A stretch of DNA of 64,000 nt from an uncultured Bacteroidota bacterium (GCA_900696575.1 CAADHD010000016.1:62001-126000), one strand, 5' to 3'. Positions 30,701 to 38,773 are shown, counted from the first letter of the stretch. Notes: generated by a model not told the origin, from the letters alone. Program-made: numbers and translations.

Positions 30701-31809
30701 GTTCCATCCAATGCCTGACATGCCGTTGCAATAGTGCCGGTTCTGTAAAAATTGACAAACGTTCCGCAGCGCCAGGTTTGTAAAGCTCTTTCAAATGCAG
30801 CAACAGCAGGAGCATTTCCATTAAATGTTGTATTGTAAGTGTAAATATATCCGCCTGTGCCATTTCGGTTAACCAGATCAGGCTGATAATAAACTCCGCC
30901 CGAAACCACATTCGTTTCATTGTAATTAATTGTAATTGCAATGGCCGAAACAGTTGATTCATTCAAATCATTGGTTACCCTTATGGTTCCGCTACCGGCC
31001 TGTGTAGGTACCCATGCCTGTATGCTGGTGTTGCTCCAAAGCACAATGTGATTGGCAGGAGTACTTACAAATCCGGCACCTCCATTATTGGCATCTCTCC
31101 ATTCAAGATTCCGCGTTCCCCCGAATGGTCCGTTACCAAAGTTATTTCCGGTAATGGTTACCAATGAAAATGTTCCGGCCGTACTTGTTCCCGGTGTAAT
31201 GGCGCTGATAACCGGAGGAACCATCATTTTATACTGTGCACCTGATTGAGGCGAGGTAATATCAAACAAAATAACATCCTCATAAGGCCGGTTGAGGATA
31301 ATTTCTATTTGCAGATACACATCAGCCGGAATGTTTTGATATGTGCCGAACGGGTCAATACCCGATTGCGATTTTAAATCGTACCTGATAAAACCCTGAT
31401 GGAGTGCATACGCAGAAAATTGTTTCGCAGGATAAAAGGGAGAAAGCGCGTTTGCCTGAACCGGATTATTCAGGAAGAAAGTTCCGATGTCATTCGTTTG
31501 CAATTCCAGATTGGGTTCTGCCGTAATTTTTGTTCCTCCGACAATACCTCCTTCGGTAATGATTTCAATCTGTGTTCCTGAAATGTTACCCTTAAAAACT
31601 TTGTAAACATCAATAACATGGCTGGTATAAATAAAATCCTGATTGGTGTTCCAATACGATTGTTGTGAAATAATCTTGCCTTCCACAATTGCAGAAGAAG
31701 AGAGCACCCTTTCCTGAAAGGAAACAGGGTAAGTCATACATTGTGAATATACCGTATGGCTGCCGGTTAAAAGCAGCATGGTAAGCAGGAGGGATAATCT
31801 TCTTCTCAT
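27754..31809 (-). CDS. Secreted metzincin-like protease with IPT, four PKD domains and a T9SS sorting domain
   Basis: This 1351-aa protein has a signal peptide (about 1-23), an N-terminal domain, an IPT/TIG domain (about 195-290), and a catalytic-like domain with HELGHSHQLGH near residue 443 followed by VMNYA, which serves as a Met-turn. Four PKD domains of about 85 residues then lie at about 510-853, each repeating TSWxWSFPGG and the TYxxxGxYxVTLTxTN signature. A beta-rich stretch leads to a type A T9SS C-terminal sorting domain (about 1270-1351). The zinc motif has the three His and the Glu of metzincins, but Gln replaces the usual Gly. It should be an outer-surface or released peptidase. 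The substrate is unknown. Confidence 0.88.
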   Translation of the reverse strand: MRRRLSLLLTMLLLTGSHTVYSQCMTYPVSFQERVLSSSAIVEGKIISQQSYWNTNQDFIYTSHVIDVYKVFKGNISGTQIEIITEGGIVGGTKITAEPNLELQTNDIGTFFLNNPVQANALSPFYPAKQFSAYALHQGFIRYDLKSQSGIDPFGTYQNIPADVYLQIEIILNRPYEDVILFDITSPQSGAQYKMMVPPVISAITPGTSTAGTFSLVTITGNNFGNGPFGGTRNLEWRDANNGGAGFVSTPANHIVLWSNTSIQAWVPTQAGSGTIRVTNDLNESTVSAIAITINYNETNVVSGGVYYQPDLVNRNGTGGYIYTYNTTFNGNAPAVAAFERALQTWRCGTFVNFYRTGTIATACQALDGTNLVTFDGSCALPAGVLGISYSYYAACAAGVWYLNENDLKFRTNGTGGINWNYGPAATTGGLFDFESVAVHELGHSHQLGHTILPVTVMNYAIGPNTDRRTLTPASETAGGLDIMTRSVINNPCGPTAMIALTAANCAIAAPVANFSGTPLTGCNTLTVTFTDLSTNTPTSWNWSFPGGVPATFNGQNPPPIFYGVPGTYSVTLTVTNGFGSDTHTKTNYVTVNNCPPPVADFYGNPTTLCEGQQVYFYDLSTNSPTSWSWSFPGGTPATSAAQNPVITYNTAGVYNVTLTATNPYGNNTVTKTSYITVNACPPPPTANFTGSPTTLCAGASVTFTDLSTGSPTSWNWSFPGGTPLTSIAQNPVVTYNTPGVYSVTLTVTNASGSASFTRTNYITVNVCSAPTANFAGNPLLVCAGQTVSFVDLSTQSPTSWSWTFPGGTPGTSTAQNPVITYNTPGVYNVTLTATNGFGNNTHTKTNYVNVVTCPPVGSGLIVNDGGYIFIQPGVTVTVQGGVINQDNGPFIGEWDNRGTVTLTGDWTNNSTGFAFINLTAGTFEMLGANQLITGTTTTNFFNLTLSGTGIKRQTVDARTYGILALNDRELATDANIMYVMNPAVGAITRTGALNSTPVQGFVSSTGNGRLYRTTNSASFYLFPVGSSLTTPRFRPVELRPNTSATGAFAVRFVNNDANLDGLNRAIKDPTLGVINPYWYQKISRISGGMNTDVRLYVDDVQDNVTSFPTLQMTEWGYNIPPIQWRHITGNSAIAAASPVLGSVTKAGWNIFDTENFNIAPESVPLPVELLEFSANCKSDKVEIEWSTASETNCDYFSVEKSFDGILFSEFARVQGVGNSSQLQNYSVADKALIEQKVFYRLVQFDFNGRSHKFTPAVAYCRKNNQGVQVINVYPTPFAGEVYIEFTSAESETVTFDLIDAAGRKVAEKIYEAGAGFNRIVWNLESFATGFYQLDVSAASSSVRFKLVKSH

Positions 31810-31832
31810 AGAAGGAAAATTAAAATGCAGAA

Positions 31833-33311
31833 TTATTTTCCGGAAGATTCCGGCTTATTCACAGGCAACATTTCCTGTTTTGGTCTGTCATAACCATAAA
31901 CTACATTATCAGATGGCCAACGGAAAATTTTGGTTGGATCAGGTTGATTGCGCGCCTTGGCAGCTGGTGGATCTTGCTTTAAGCCAACCGGTCCCGGAGC
32001 CTGCGGAAAACGGCCTTCTCCAAAATTGGTTTTCGGCTTAACTATAATCTGGTAATCAATCCAGCCTGTACTGTTTCCGCCATTCAATTCAACAAGGTCA
32101 AAACCCGTAGCAGTACGGTTGGTTACAGTAATACCTTTAAAATTTGGCATATCCACCGGTGTACTGAACACGCGTATCGGGTGGTCATTATCTACGATGA
32201 TGATATCAGCTAAAATAGGATCGAGGTCAACATGGGCAAATCCATTCACCATTTTTACCGAGCCGTAATCCTGATACCAGTATTCAGGCGATTCGGGGCA
32301 GGTTAGGGTTATTCGTCCATGATTAGGCGTAGGTATTATTTCGCTTACCGACCCCGAACCGGCAATCTTACGGTTAAGGCCGGCATTGGCCACATATGCA
32401 AATGCATTGTTGATTGAACCGGCATAATTATTTGATTCGAAATAACCTCCGGAATTCAGGTTGGTAACTATGTTGCTGAAGGTTAAACCCATTACACCGA
32501 TGGCATCCTGATTTTGAGAATTGGCCAAACCCTGAACCCCTACGCTATATCCCGGATTTCCGGCTGTGGCTGCTCTGTTCATGAAACCGCGTGAAGCAAT
32601 CTGAAACCCTGCTAATGTTTGGTTAGTAACATTCAGTTGGCCATAAATTGCCGGAGGATTAAATGAAGCTGATGCATTGTCGGTTCCGAAATAACCGGCA
32701 ATCCATACATCGGAGTAAGCTATATTGGCTGCGTAAGACGCGGGGGTTCGTGTCACGGCAATGAAAGAAGGATTGGCAGTAGCTGTACCTTCTTCCGAAA
32801 ACATTACGGCTCCGGGAGTAGTTCCGAATGCTCCCAGATTGATGGTATTCTGATATCCAATATAACCTGAACCGAAACTTGTGTTGGTACCGCGTATGGC
32901 AATGCTGCCGGTAGCCGGAGGAACTTCCACATGTAAACGTGCTGTGGGGGCTGTTACACCAATACCTATATTGCCCGTTGAGAGTGCACGCATCCGTTCC
33001 AGATTATTTGTTCTTAAAACAAAATCAACAGCATCAGTAGTTCCGAGGAAATTTACCGATGCATTAAGTCCTGCATTACCTGATGTCATCCACACATCAG
33101 AAGGAGTTCCCGGTGTGGTGGTTAAATCACCAAATGCATTGGCATAAACATTTCTTGTTCCGGCTCCGCTTAATCCGTCAACCCGGATGGTTTGTCCTGC
33201 ACCTGCCACGTGCAGTTTTTGCTGAGGTGTAGCTATCCCTATACCGACATTCTGTGCATTAAGCTGAACTGAAACAGACATCAATAAACCGAGAGGTAAT
33301 GATTTTTTCAT
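31833..33311 (-). CDS. Secreted tail-fibre-like repeat protein
   Basis: This 492-aa protein has a signal peptide ending near ...SVQLNAQ. It then has tail-fibre/trimeric-coat-like motifs: NVGIGIATPQQKLHV early and GNIGIGVTAPTARLHV near residue 105, with Gly/Ala/Asn-rich beta stretches. Such proteins are common on the surface of Bacteroidota. No chaperone endosialidase or T9SS sorting domain is evident. The C-terminal 30 residues are Pro/Lys/Gln-rich. The frame is open to an ATG at 33344, but the signal peptide begins at MKKSLPLG, so 33311 is the likely start. The protease gene follows after 23 nt, so the two are probably one unit. Confidence 0.75.
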   Translation of the reverse strand: MKKSLPLGLLMSVSVQLNAQNVGIGIATPQQKLHVAGAGQTIRVDGLSGAGTRNVYANAFGDLTTTPGTPSDVWMTSGNAGLNASVNFLGTTDAVDFVLRTNNLERMRALSTGNIGIGVTAPTARLHVEVPPATGSIAIRGTNTSFGSGYIGYQNTINLGAFGTTPGAVMFSEEGTATANPSFIAVTRTPASYAANIAYSDVWIAGYFGTDNASASFNPPAIYGQLNVTNQTLAGFQIASRGFMNRAATAGNPGYSVGVQGLANSQNQDAIGVMGLTFSNIVTNLNSGGYFESNNYAGSINNAFAYVANAGLNRKIAGSGSVSEIIPTPNHGRITLTCPESPEYWYQDYGSVKMVNGFAHVDLDPILADIIIVDNDHPIRVFSTPVDMPNFKGITVTNRTATGFDLVELNGGNSTGWIDYQIIVKPKTNFGEGRFPQAPGPVGLKQDPPAAKARNQPDPTKIFRWPSDNVVYGYDRPKQEMLPVNKPESSGK

Positions 33312-33391
33312 AGCATAGTTTTTTATTGCGGTAAATATAAGCAAATCATTTACTAAATGATTTCATATAAATGTCGTAAGCCCAAAGGCTT

Positions 33392-35554
33392 TTATTCACT
33401 GCTTTGTGGTAAATGGCCGGTTTTTTCAGGCGATTTAATAAAACGCAGCATTAAAGAGTTGCCAATAACAACCACATCGGAGAAAGCCATAGACAAGGAA
33501 GCTACTATCGGAGCCAGATAACCGGCTGCTGCCACCGGTATGGCCAGTACATTATAAAAGAACGCCCAGAATAAGTTTTGTTTAATGGTTTTTATGGTTG
33601 ATTTGCTCAACCGGTAAGCCAGCAGCAGATCATTTAACTGATGTTTGCGCAGTAAAATAATATGAGCGCTTTGCATGGCAATGGCCGATGCCTCGGAAAA
33701 CGAAATGGAAACATCAGCCGTGGCCAGTGCTCCTGCATCGTTAATTCCATCACCGGCCATGGCTACCGTCCCTTCCTTTTTTAATCGCTGAATGATGGCT
33801 GTTTTTTCATGCGGCAACTGACCGCTGTAAACTTCTTCAATGCCTGTCTTCTTTGCCACCGCTTCGCATTTCTCTTTTTTATCGCCACTGATAAGCACCG
33901 TTTTGATTCCGGCTGATTTTAATTGATAGATGACTTCTGCTGCCTGCCCGTTTAACTCATCTGTCATTGAAAGTGCAGCTACCGTTATTCCGTTTTTGCT
34001 CACGTAAATGTCAAAAAAGTTTTCCATCTCAGGATTGACAAACCGATATGAACCCATTTTCCATTCATTACCTGAAATATCTTTTCCGGTTATGCCTGCA
34101 CCTTTTATTTCTTCAATACTTCTGAAGGGCAATACCTCCGGCTTGCCGAATTTTTTTTCGATTTCATTCACCATGGATTTGGCTAACGGATGATTCGACT
34201 GTAACTCCAGCATGTAAATAGCCTGAAGTGTTTCTTCTTTTTCTGTCTGAAAAAACTCCAGTTTGTCAATCGTGAATTCGCCTTTGGTTAATGTGCCTGT
34301 TTTGTCAAATGCTACGATGTTAACTTTACTTAATGTTTCAAGATGTTGTCCGCTGCGGATGAGTATTCCGCTTTGGGCAGCTCTGCCGGTTCCGGCACTT
34401 AAAGCGGTGGGCGTGGCCAATCCCATAGCGCAGGGGCAGGCAATTACCAATACGGCAATGGCTCTCAATACAGAACCGGTTATATTGATATCAGCCATAA
34501 AATGATTGATCAAAAATGTAATGATGGCAACAAGAATAACTGCCGGTACAAACCAGCGGCTTATCTTATCGGCCATCCGCTGAACTGGCGGCCTGAACTG
34601 CTGCGCCTTTTTTACCAATTCAATTATTCCTGAAAGGGTAGTCTGCCTGCCGGCTTTCTCCACAAAAATTTTTATGCTTCCTCCGTTAACAATGGAACCC
34701 GCCAGCACCGAATCGTTTATTGTTTTGGAAACCGGCACAGGCTCACCTGTTAAGGCGGCTTCGTCAATCCATGCGCTGCCTTCAAAAATTTTTCCGTCAG
34801 CCGGAATCTGATCGCCTTCAGCAATCAACAGCAAATCATTGGGCATTATTTCATCGGCATTGATTTCAATCACTTGTTCGGAGGAGGTGCTCCATCCTTC
34901 AATTTTTCTTGCTCTTGCAGGTTGCAAACGAATAAGCGAATCAAGGGCTGCTGTTGTTGTCTTTATGGTACGGTGTTCTATCAGGTTTCCAAGAAGTACA
35001 AAGCAGATGATGGTGGCCGAGGTTTCGAAAAACAGATAACGGTTTGCATCAGCCGTCCCGTAATGAATAATCATTCCGGCTATGCTGTAAAGAAATGCCA
35101 TACTTGACCCGAGTAATATTAATACATCCATATTCGGGTCGAGTGCTTTTACAGATCCCATGGCACCTTTTCCGAAATAAATCCATCCGATTACCAAAAC
35201 CGGAATGCATAGCAGCAGTTGAAACCATGCATTATGCAGTACGGGCGTATGCAGAAACATGTGTGCCAGTAACGGAAGAGTGAAAACTATAGATACTCCG
35301 AAAAACCATTCAAGCTTTCCTGATGTTTCCGCATGATGATTTTCATCAGCCTTGCCGGTTACTTTATAGCCAATGCTGCTTATGCCCTTAATGTATTCTT
35401 CCAGTTCATTTTCTTCTGCAATAAACTCTACTTTTCCCGAAGTATAAGAAACATGAACATCCTTGCCGCCTTTCTTTTCAATTAATCGGGAAATGCTTTG
35501 CGCACAATTGGCGCAGGTCATACCTTCAACCCGTAAAATGGTTTTTTGATTCAC
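33392..35554 (-). CDS. copA: Heavy-metal P1B-type ATPase, copper type
   Basis: This 720-aa pump exports Cu(I) at the cost of ATP. One N-terminal HMA domain contains GMTCANCAQS. Eight membrane helices are expected, with the ion-site motif CPCAMGLATPTAL near residue 375. DKTGTLTKG near 418 carries the phosphorylated Asp, TGEPVPV is in the actuator domain, and GDGINDAGALATADVSIS is near 600. The CPC motif and single HMA match the CopA group. Translation appears to start at a GTG (35554-35552), followed by NQKTILRVEG. A near-consensus -7 element (CAAATTTG, 35559-35566) lies only 4 nt before it. No copper regulator or chaperone gene is adjacent. Confidence 0.93.
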   Translation of the reverse strand: MNQKTILRVEGMTCANCAQSISRLIEKKGGKDVHVSYTSGKVEFIAEENELEEYIKGISSIGYKVTGKADENHHAETSGKLEWFFGVSIVFTLPLLAHMFLHTPVLHNAWFQLLLCIPVLVIGWIYFGKGAMGSVKALDPNMDVLILLGSSMAFLYSIAGMIIHYGTADANRYLFFETSATIICFVLLGNLIEHRTIKTTTAALDSLIRLQPARARKIEGWSTSSEQVIEINADEIMPNDLLLIAEGDQIPADGKIFEGSAWIDEAALTGEPVPVSKTINDSVLAGSIVNGGSIKIFVEKAGRQTTLSGIIELVKKAQQFRPPVQRMADKISRWFVPAVILVAIITFLINHFMADINITGSVLRAIAVLVIACPCAMGLATPTALSAGTGRAAQSGILIRSGQHLETLSKVNIVAFDKTGTLTKGEFTIDKLEFFQTEKEETLQAIYMLELQSNHPLAKSMVNEIEKKFGKPEVLPFRSIEEIKGAGITGKDISGNEWKMGSYRFVNPEMENFFDIYVSKNGITVAALSMTDELNGQAAEVIYQLKSAGIKTVLISGDKKEKCEAVAKKTGIEEVYSGQLPHEKTAIIQRLKKEGTVAMAGDGINDAGALATADVSISFSEASAIAMQSAHIILLRKHQLNDLLLAYRLSKSTIKTIKQNLFWAFFYNVLAIPVAAAGYLAPIVASLSMAFSDVVVIGNSLMLRFIKSPEKTGHLPQSSE

Positions 35555-35657
35555 TCTGCAAATTTGGTACGTTTAATAAAAAGCCATCATGAAAGTTTAA
35601 GTGGCATTGACTTCTCTGCCATTAGCAGATCCTGTTTTGGCTTTTAAGAAGGGATAT

Positions 35658-35825
35658 GCGTTACAAACGCGCGCCATTAGAGGGTAATCTGGTTGGTGAA
35701 AAAACACCAACCAGAGGCAAAGTGAAAAAACACCAACCAGAGGCAAAGTGAAAAATCACCAACCAGAGGCAAAGTGAGAAAACACCAACCAGAGGCAAAG
35801 GGCACGCGATACAAACACGCGCCAG
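35658..35825. repeat. 26-bp tandem repeat (4 copies) with hairpin and REP-like flanks
   Basis: The core CACCAACCAGAGGCAAAG recurs at 35705, 35731, 35757 and 35783, an exact 26-bp period with A-rich spacers (differences mostly in the spacer). Just before copy 1, TCTGGTTGGTG (35688-35698) is the inverse of CACCAACCAGA (35705-35715), giving an 11-bp hairpin with a six-A loop. The array is bracketed by similar sequences, GCGTTACAAACGCGCGCCA (35658-35676) and GCGATACAAACACGCGCCA (35806-35824). The first contains the palindrome GCGTT-ACA-AACGC, which resembles REP elements mobilised by TnpA-REP transposases. Confidence 0.85.
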
Positions 35826-35829
35826 CAAC

Positions 35830-35862
35830 TTGTTTAAATGCTGATACTTCAACCTATATTTG
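35830..35862 (+). promoter_or_regulatory. Promoter for the nuoGHI cluster
   Basis: TTG at 35830-35832, a 22-nt spacer and TATATTTG at 35855-35862 match the Bacteroidota promoter pattern. The -7 box ends 7 nt before the nuoG ATG, so the mRNA would be leaderless or nearly so. The promoter lies immediately downstream of the repeat block. Confidence 0.6.
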
Positions 35863-35869
35863 CCCACCG

Positions 35870-36847
35870 ATGCCGAAAGTTACTATTGACGGGCATACCA
35901 TCGAAGTGCCCGAAGGGACTACCATCCTTAATGCAGCCCGAATGATTGGCGGTGATATTGTTCCGCCTGCCATGTGTTATTACTCTAAACTGGCCACCAG
36001 CGGAGGCTATTGCCGCACCTGCATTGTACAGGTTACCAAAGGCTCTGAAAAAGACCCGCGGCCAATGCCGAAACCCGTTGCTTCTTGTCGTACCACAGTG
36101 ATGGATGGCATGGAAGTAAAAAACATTACTTCGCCCGAATTGCTTGAAGCGAGAAAAGGAGTAGTTGAATTTCTTTTAATCAATCATCCGCTTGATTGCC
36201 CCATCTGCGATCAGGCAGGCGAATGCCATCTGCAGGATTTGAGTTATGAACATGGTCTCAACAAATCGCGTTATGACTTTAAGCGCAGGGAATTTGAAAA
36301 AATTGATATTGGCGATAAAATAAAACTGCACATGACGCGCTGCATTCTCTGCTACCGGTGTGTTAAAGTGGCCGAGCAGATTTGTCCGGGCAGAGTTCAC
36401 GGGGTGATGAACAGGGGAGATGTTGCCGAAATTTCAACCTACATTAAAAACTCGGTGGATAATGAATGGAGCGGAAACATGATTGATGTTTGCCCGGTTG
36501 GCGCGCTTACAGATAAAACATTCCGTTTCAAATCGCGTGTATGGTTTACAAAACCGATGGATGCACACCGTAAATGCGAAACCTGTTCAGGTAAAGCGGT
36601 TTTGTGGTTAAGCGGTGATGAGGTGCTGCGTGTTACCGGCCGAAAGGATAAGTATGGCGAACTGGAAGACTGGATTTGCAATACCTGCCGTTTTGAAAAG
36701 AAAAACAAATCAGATTGGACAATGGAAGGCCCCCGTCATATTGACCGTCATAGTGTCATCTCACAAAACCATTATGAATCGTTAAAGCAATTAAAGATTG
36801 ATGTTTCGAAGCAGAAGAAAATTGCAGAGAAAGCACATCAGTCGTAA
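35870..36847 (+). CDS. nuoG: NADH-quinone oxidoreductase subunit G (short, iron-sulfur part only)
   Basis: This 325-aa protein carries the electron-wiring part of complex I subunit G. A 2Fe-2S ferredoxin-like domain has CYYSKLATSGGYCRTC and a later Cys in VASCRT. The His-Cys3 cluster is HPLDCPICDQAGEC near residue 105. A 4Fe-4S site has CILCYRC and VCPVGA near 160-215, and a last cysteine set (CETCSG, and CNTC after 35 residues) follows. It ends there and lacks the large molybdopterin-like domain of enterobacterial NuoG (about 900 aa). Short forms of about this length are known in Bacteroidota. The frame is open upstream into the repeats, but MPKVTIDGH at 35870 is the natural start. Confidence 0.93.
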   Translation: MPKVTIDGHTIEVPEGTTILNAARMIGGDIVPPAMCYYSKLATSGGYCRTCIVQVTKGSEKDPRPMPKPVASCRTTVMDGMEVKNITSPELLEARKGVVEFLLINHPLDCPICDQAGECHLQDLSYEHGLNKSRYDFKRREFEKIDIGDKIKLHMTRCILCYRCVKVAEQICPGRVHGVMNRGDVAEISTYIKNSVDNEWSGNMIDVCPVGALTDKTFRFKSRVWFTKPMDAHRKCETCSGKAVLWLSGDEVLRVTGRKDKYGELEDWICNTCRFEKKNKSDWTMEGPRHIDRHSVISQNHYESLKQLKIDVSKQKKIAEKAHQS

Positions 36848-36868
36848 CAACTTTGAAAAATTTTCAGC

Positions 36869-37903
36869 GTGGATACCACTGAATTTCTCATAAAACTCAT
36901 CCTTGTGATTTCCGTTTTCGGTATTTCATTGCTCATTGCCATGTACAGTACCTATGCCGAAAGAAAAGTGGCTGCTTTCCTTCAGGATCGTTTAGGGCCT
37001 AACCGTGCAGGGCCTTTTGGGATTCTTCAACCTGTAGCTGACGGTGTTAAAATGTTTATGAAAGAAGAAATCATTCCGGCCAATGCCGATAAATTTCTTT
37101 TCATAGCCGGCCCCAGCCTGATGATGCTTACTGCCTGCATGACAGGAGTGGTAATTCCCTGGGGCGGAGAATTGACTATTGGCCGTAATACATTCAACCT
37201 GCAGATTACGGATGTAAACATCGGCTTGCTCTATATCTTCGGAGTAGTGTCCATCGGTGTTTATGGTATCATGATTGGCGCATGGGCTTCCAATAACAAG
37301 TATTCATTGATGGGAGGACTTCGTGCTTCTTCGCAAATGATCAGCTACGAATTAGCCATGGGTATTTCCATTATTGCCTTAGTAATGACTACAGGCACTC
37401 TCAGTACAAAAGAAATAGTAGAGCAGCAATCATCATGGCATTGGAACATCCTTTACCAGCCGCTCGGCTTTCTCATTTTCTTGGTATGCGCTTTTGCTGA
37501 AACCAACCGCACTCCTTTCGATTTGCCCGAATGCGAAACCGAATTGATTGGCGGTTTCCATACCGAATACTCATCCATGAAACTCGGCTTCTACCTCTTT
37601 GCCGAATATATCAACATGTTTATCTCTTCCGCCATTTTAGCTACACTTTATTTTGGCGGATATAATTTTCCATTCATTGAATCATGGGGATTATCGCCCA
37701 ATGCAGTTACCATCATCGGAACCCTGCTCTTTTTCGGAAAAATTTTCTTTTTCATTTTCTTTTTCATGTGGGTACGCTGGACCATCCCCCGTTTCCGTTA
37801 CGACCAGTTGATGAACCTCGGCTGGAAAGTCATGATTCCTTTGGCTTTGTTCAACCTGTTCATCACCGGTATCATTACCCTCTGGAGAAACGGAGCATTT
37901 TAA
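36869..37903 (+). CDS. nuoH: NADH-quinone oxidoreductase subunit H
   Basis: NuoH (344 aa) is the membrane subunit of complex I that forms most of the quinone-binding site and links the peripheral arm to the proton pumps. About eight membrane helices are present. Conserved segments are YAERKVAAFLQDRLGPNRAGP and the acidic loop ETNRTPFDLPECETELIGGF near residues 210-230. Translation starts at a GTG (36869), 21 nt after nuoG. The C-terminal MWVRWTIPRFRYDQLM is typical. Confidence 0.96.
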   Translation: MDTTEFLIKLILVISVFGISLLIAMYSTYAERKVAAFLQDRLGPNRAGPFGILQPVADGVKMFMKEEIIPANADKFLFIAGPSLMMLTACMTGVVIPWGGELTIGRNTFNLQITDVNIGLLYIFGVVSIGVYGIMIGAWASNNKYSLMGGLRASSQMISYELAMGISIIALVMTTGTLSTKEIVEQQSSWHWNILYQPLGFLIFLVCAFAETNRTPFDLPECETELIGGFHTEYSSMKLGFYLFAEYINMFISSAILATLYFGGYNFPFIESWGLSPNAVTIIGTLLFFGKIFFFIFFFMWVRWTIPRFRYDQLMNLGWKVMIPLALFNLFITGIITLWRNGAF

Positions 37904-37962
37904 TCGGATTACAGGATTTTAAATGAATTGCAGTTTAAAAAATAGCAGAAACTCATACAGCA

Positions 37963-38181
37963 ATGAAAGTAAGTAAACTGAAAGACATCACTGTTTATCA
38001 ACAGATGATGGAACTGATCCGGATTGGAAACAAAGGAAGAGAACAGACATTGGCAAAGAATAAAAGATTGGGGTTTCCCAACGAATTCAGCATTAACGGT
38101 ACTTTATGCTTCCAGCTTCCTGATGGAACCATTACCACCCGTTCACCATTCAAAAAGTTGAAGTCAAAAAAGAAAAACTGA
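37963..38181 (+). CDS. Small basic protein of unknown function inside the nuo cluster
   Basis: This 72-aa frame lies between nuoH (59 nt away) and nuoI (22 nt away) on the same strand. It has no signal peptide or membrane helix. The N-terminal half is predicted helical (LKDITVYQQMMELIRIGNKG). The middle reads like a short beta unit (SINGTLCFQLPDGTITTRSPF), and the tail is Lys-rich (KKLKSKKKN). I do not recognise the family. The position suggests co-expression with complex I genes, but a random insertion cannot be excluded. The coding look (balanced composition, clean boundaries, A-rich leader like the neighbours) favours a real gene. Confidence 0.6.
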   Translation: MKVSKLKDITVYQQMMELIRIGNKGREQTLAKNKRLGFPNEFSINGTLCFQLPDGTITTRSPFKKLKSKKKN

Positions 38182-38203
38182 TTGTTGTTAATTAGCACCG
38201 GTT

Positions 38204-38746
38204 ATGCAAGCATTAACTAACCGCAGCATGGTGGTGGTCAATAAAAAAATGACCTGGATGGAACGCATTTACCTTCCGGCTATCATCGGGGGGTTGATGA
38301 TAACTATCCGTCACCTGTTTAAAAAGAAAGTAACCATTCAATATCCCGAACAAGAGCGTCCGCGCTCTGCCGTTTACCGCGGATGGCATGTATTGAAACG
38401 CGATGAACAGGGAAGAGAAAACTGTACAGCCTGCGGCCTTTGTGCCGTGGCCTGCCCTGCCGAAGCCATTACCATGACGGCTGCCGAGCGTAAGCCCGGT
38501 GAAGAACATCTTTACCGCGAAGAGAAATATGCGTCTGTTTACGAAATCAATATGCTGCGCTGTATCTTCTGCGGACTTTGCGAAGAGGCCTGCCCCAAAG
38601 AAGCCATCTTTCTTACCGACCGCATTGTGCCCTCCGGTATGCTGCGCGAGAATTTTATTTTCGGAAAAGACAAATTGGTTGAAGGAGTTGAACCCGATAA
38701 TCGCATTGATGTATCGAAACGGGCCCGGGCACACCGCACATATTAA
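38204..38746 (+). CDS. nuoI: NADH-quinone oxidoreductase subunit I
   Basis: NuoI (180 aa) is the ferredoxin-like subunit that carries clusters N6a and N6b, next to the quinone site. Two complete 4Fe-4S motifs are visible: CTACGLCAVACP near residue 73 and CIFCGLCEEACP near 122. The N-terminal part contains the amphipathic segment that attaches it to the membrane arm (IYLPAIIGGLMITIRHLFKK). The ATG at 38204 gives a slightly long N-terminus, and Met residues at 9 or 16 are alternatives. nuoJ-N do not follow, and a Kelch protein gene comes next. Confidence 0.94.
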   Translation: MQALTNRSMVVVNKKMTWMERIYLPAIIGGLMITIRHLFKKKVTIQYPEQERPRSAVYRGWHVLKRDEQGRENCTACGLCAVACPAEAITMTAAERKPGEEHLYREEKYASVYEINMLRCIFCGLCEEACPKEAIFLTDRIVPSGMLRENFIFGKDKLVEGVEPDNRIDVSKRARAHRTY

Positions 38747-38773
38747 AGGCTTCTAAATTTATCGGTATTCAAT

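Larger units (their letters stand above)
35555..35869. other. Intergenic region copA-nuoG
   Basis: These 315 bases between divergently transcribed genes contain no credible gene. They hold the copA promoter area (35555-35580), a unique stretch to about 35657, a repeat block (35658-35825) described separately, and the nuoG promoter. A 68-codon minus-strand frame across the repeats (LPLVGVFS- and FASGWCFFTL-like repeats) is a by-product of the 26-bp units. Confidence 0.7.

Noticed and set aside
35700-35800. CRISPR array
   Set aside because: The spacing is 26 bp including the repeat, with only short A-rich differences between copies. There are no unique spacers of 30 bp or more and no cas genes.
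35661-35867. 68-codon minus-strand frame with repeated VGVFS-like segments
   Set aside because: The repeats come directly from the 26-bp DNA units, the frame overlaps the nuoG promoter, and the unit length (26 bp) is not a multiple of three, so the protein repeats do not keep one frame.
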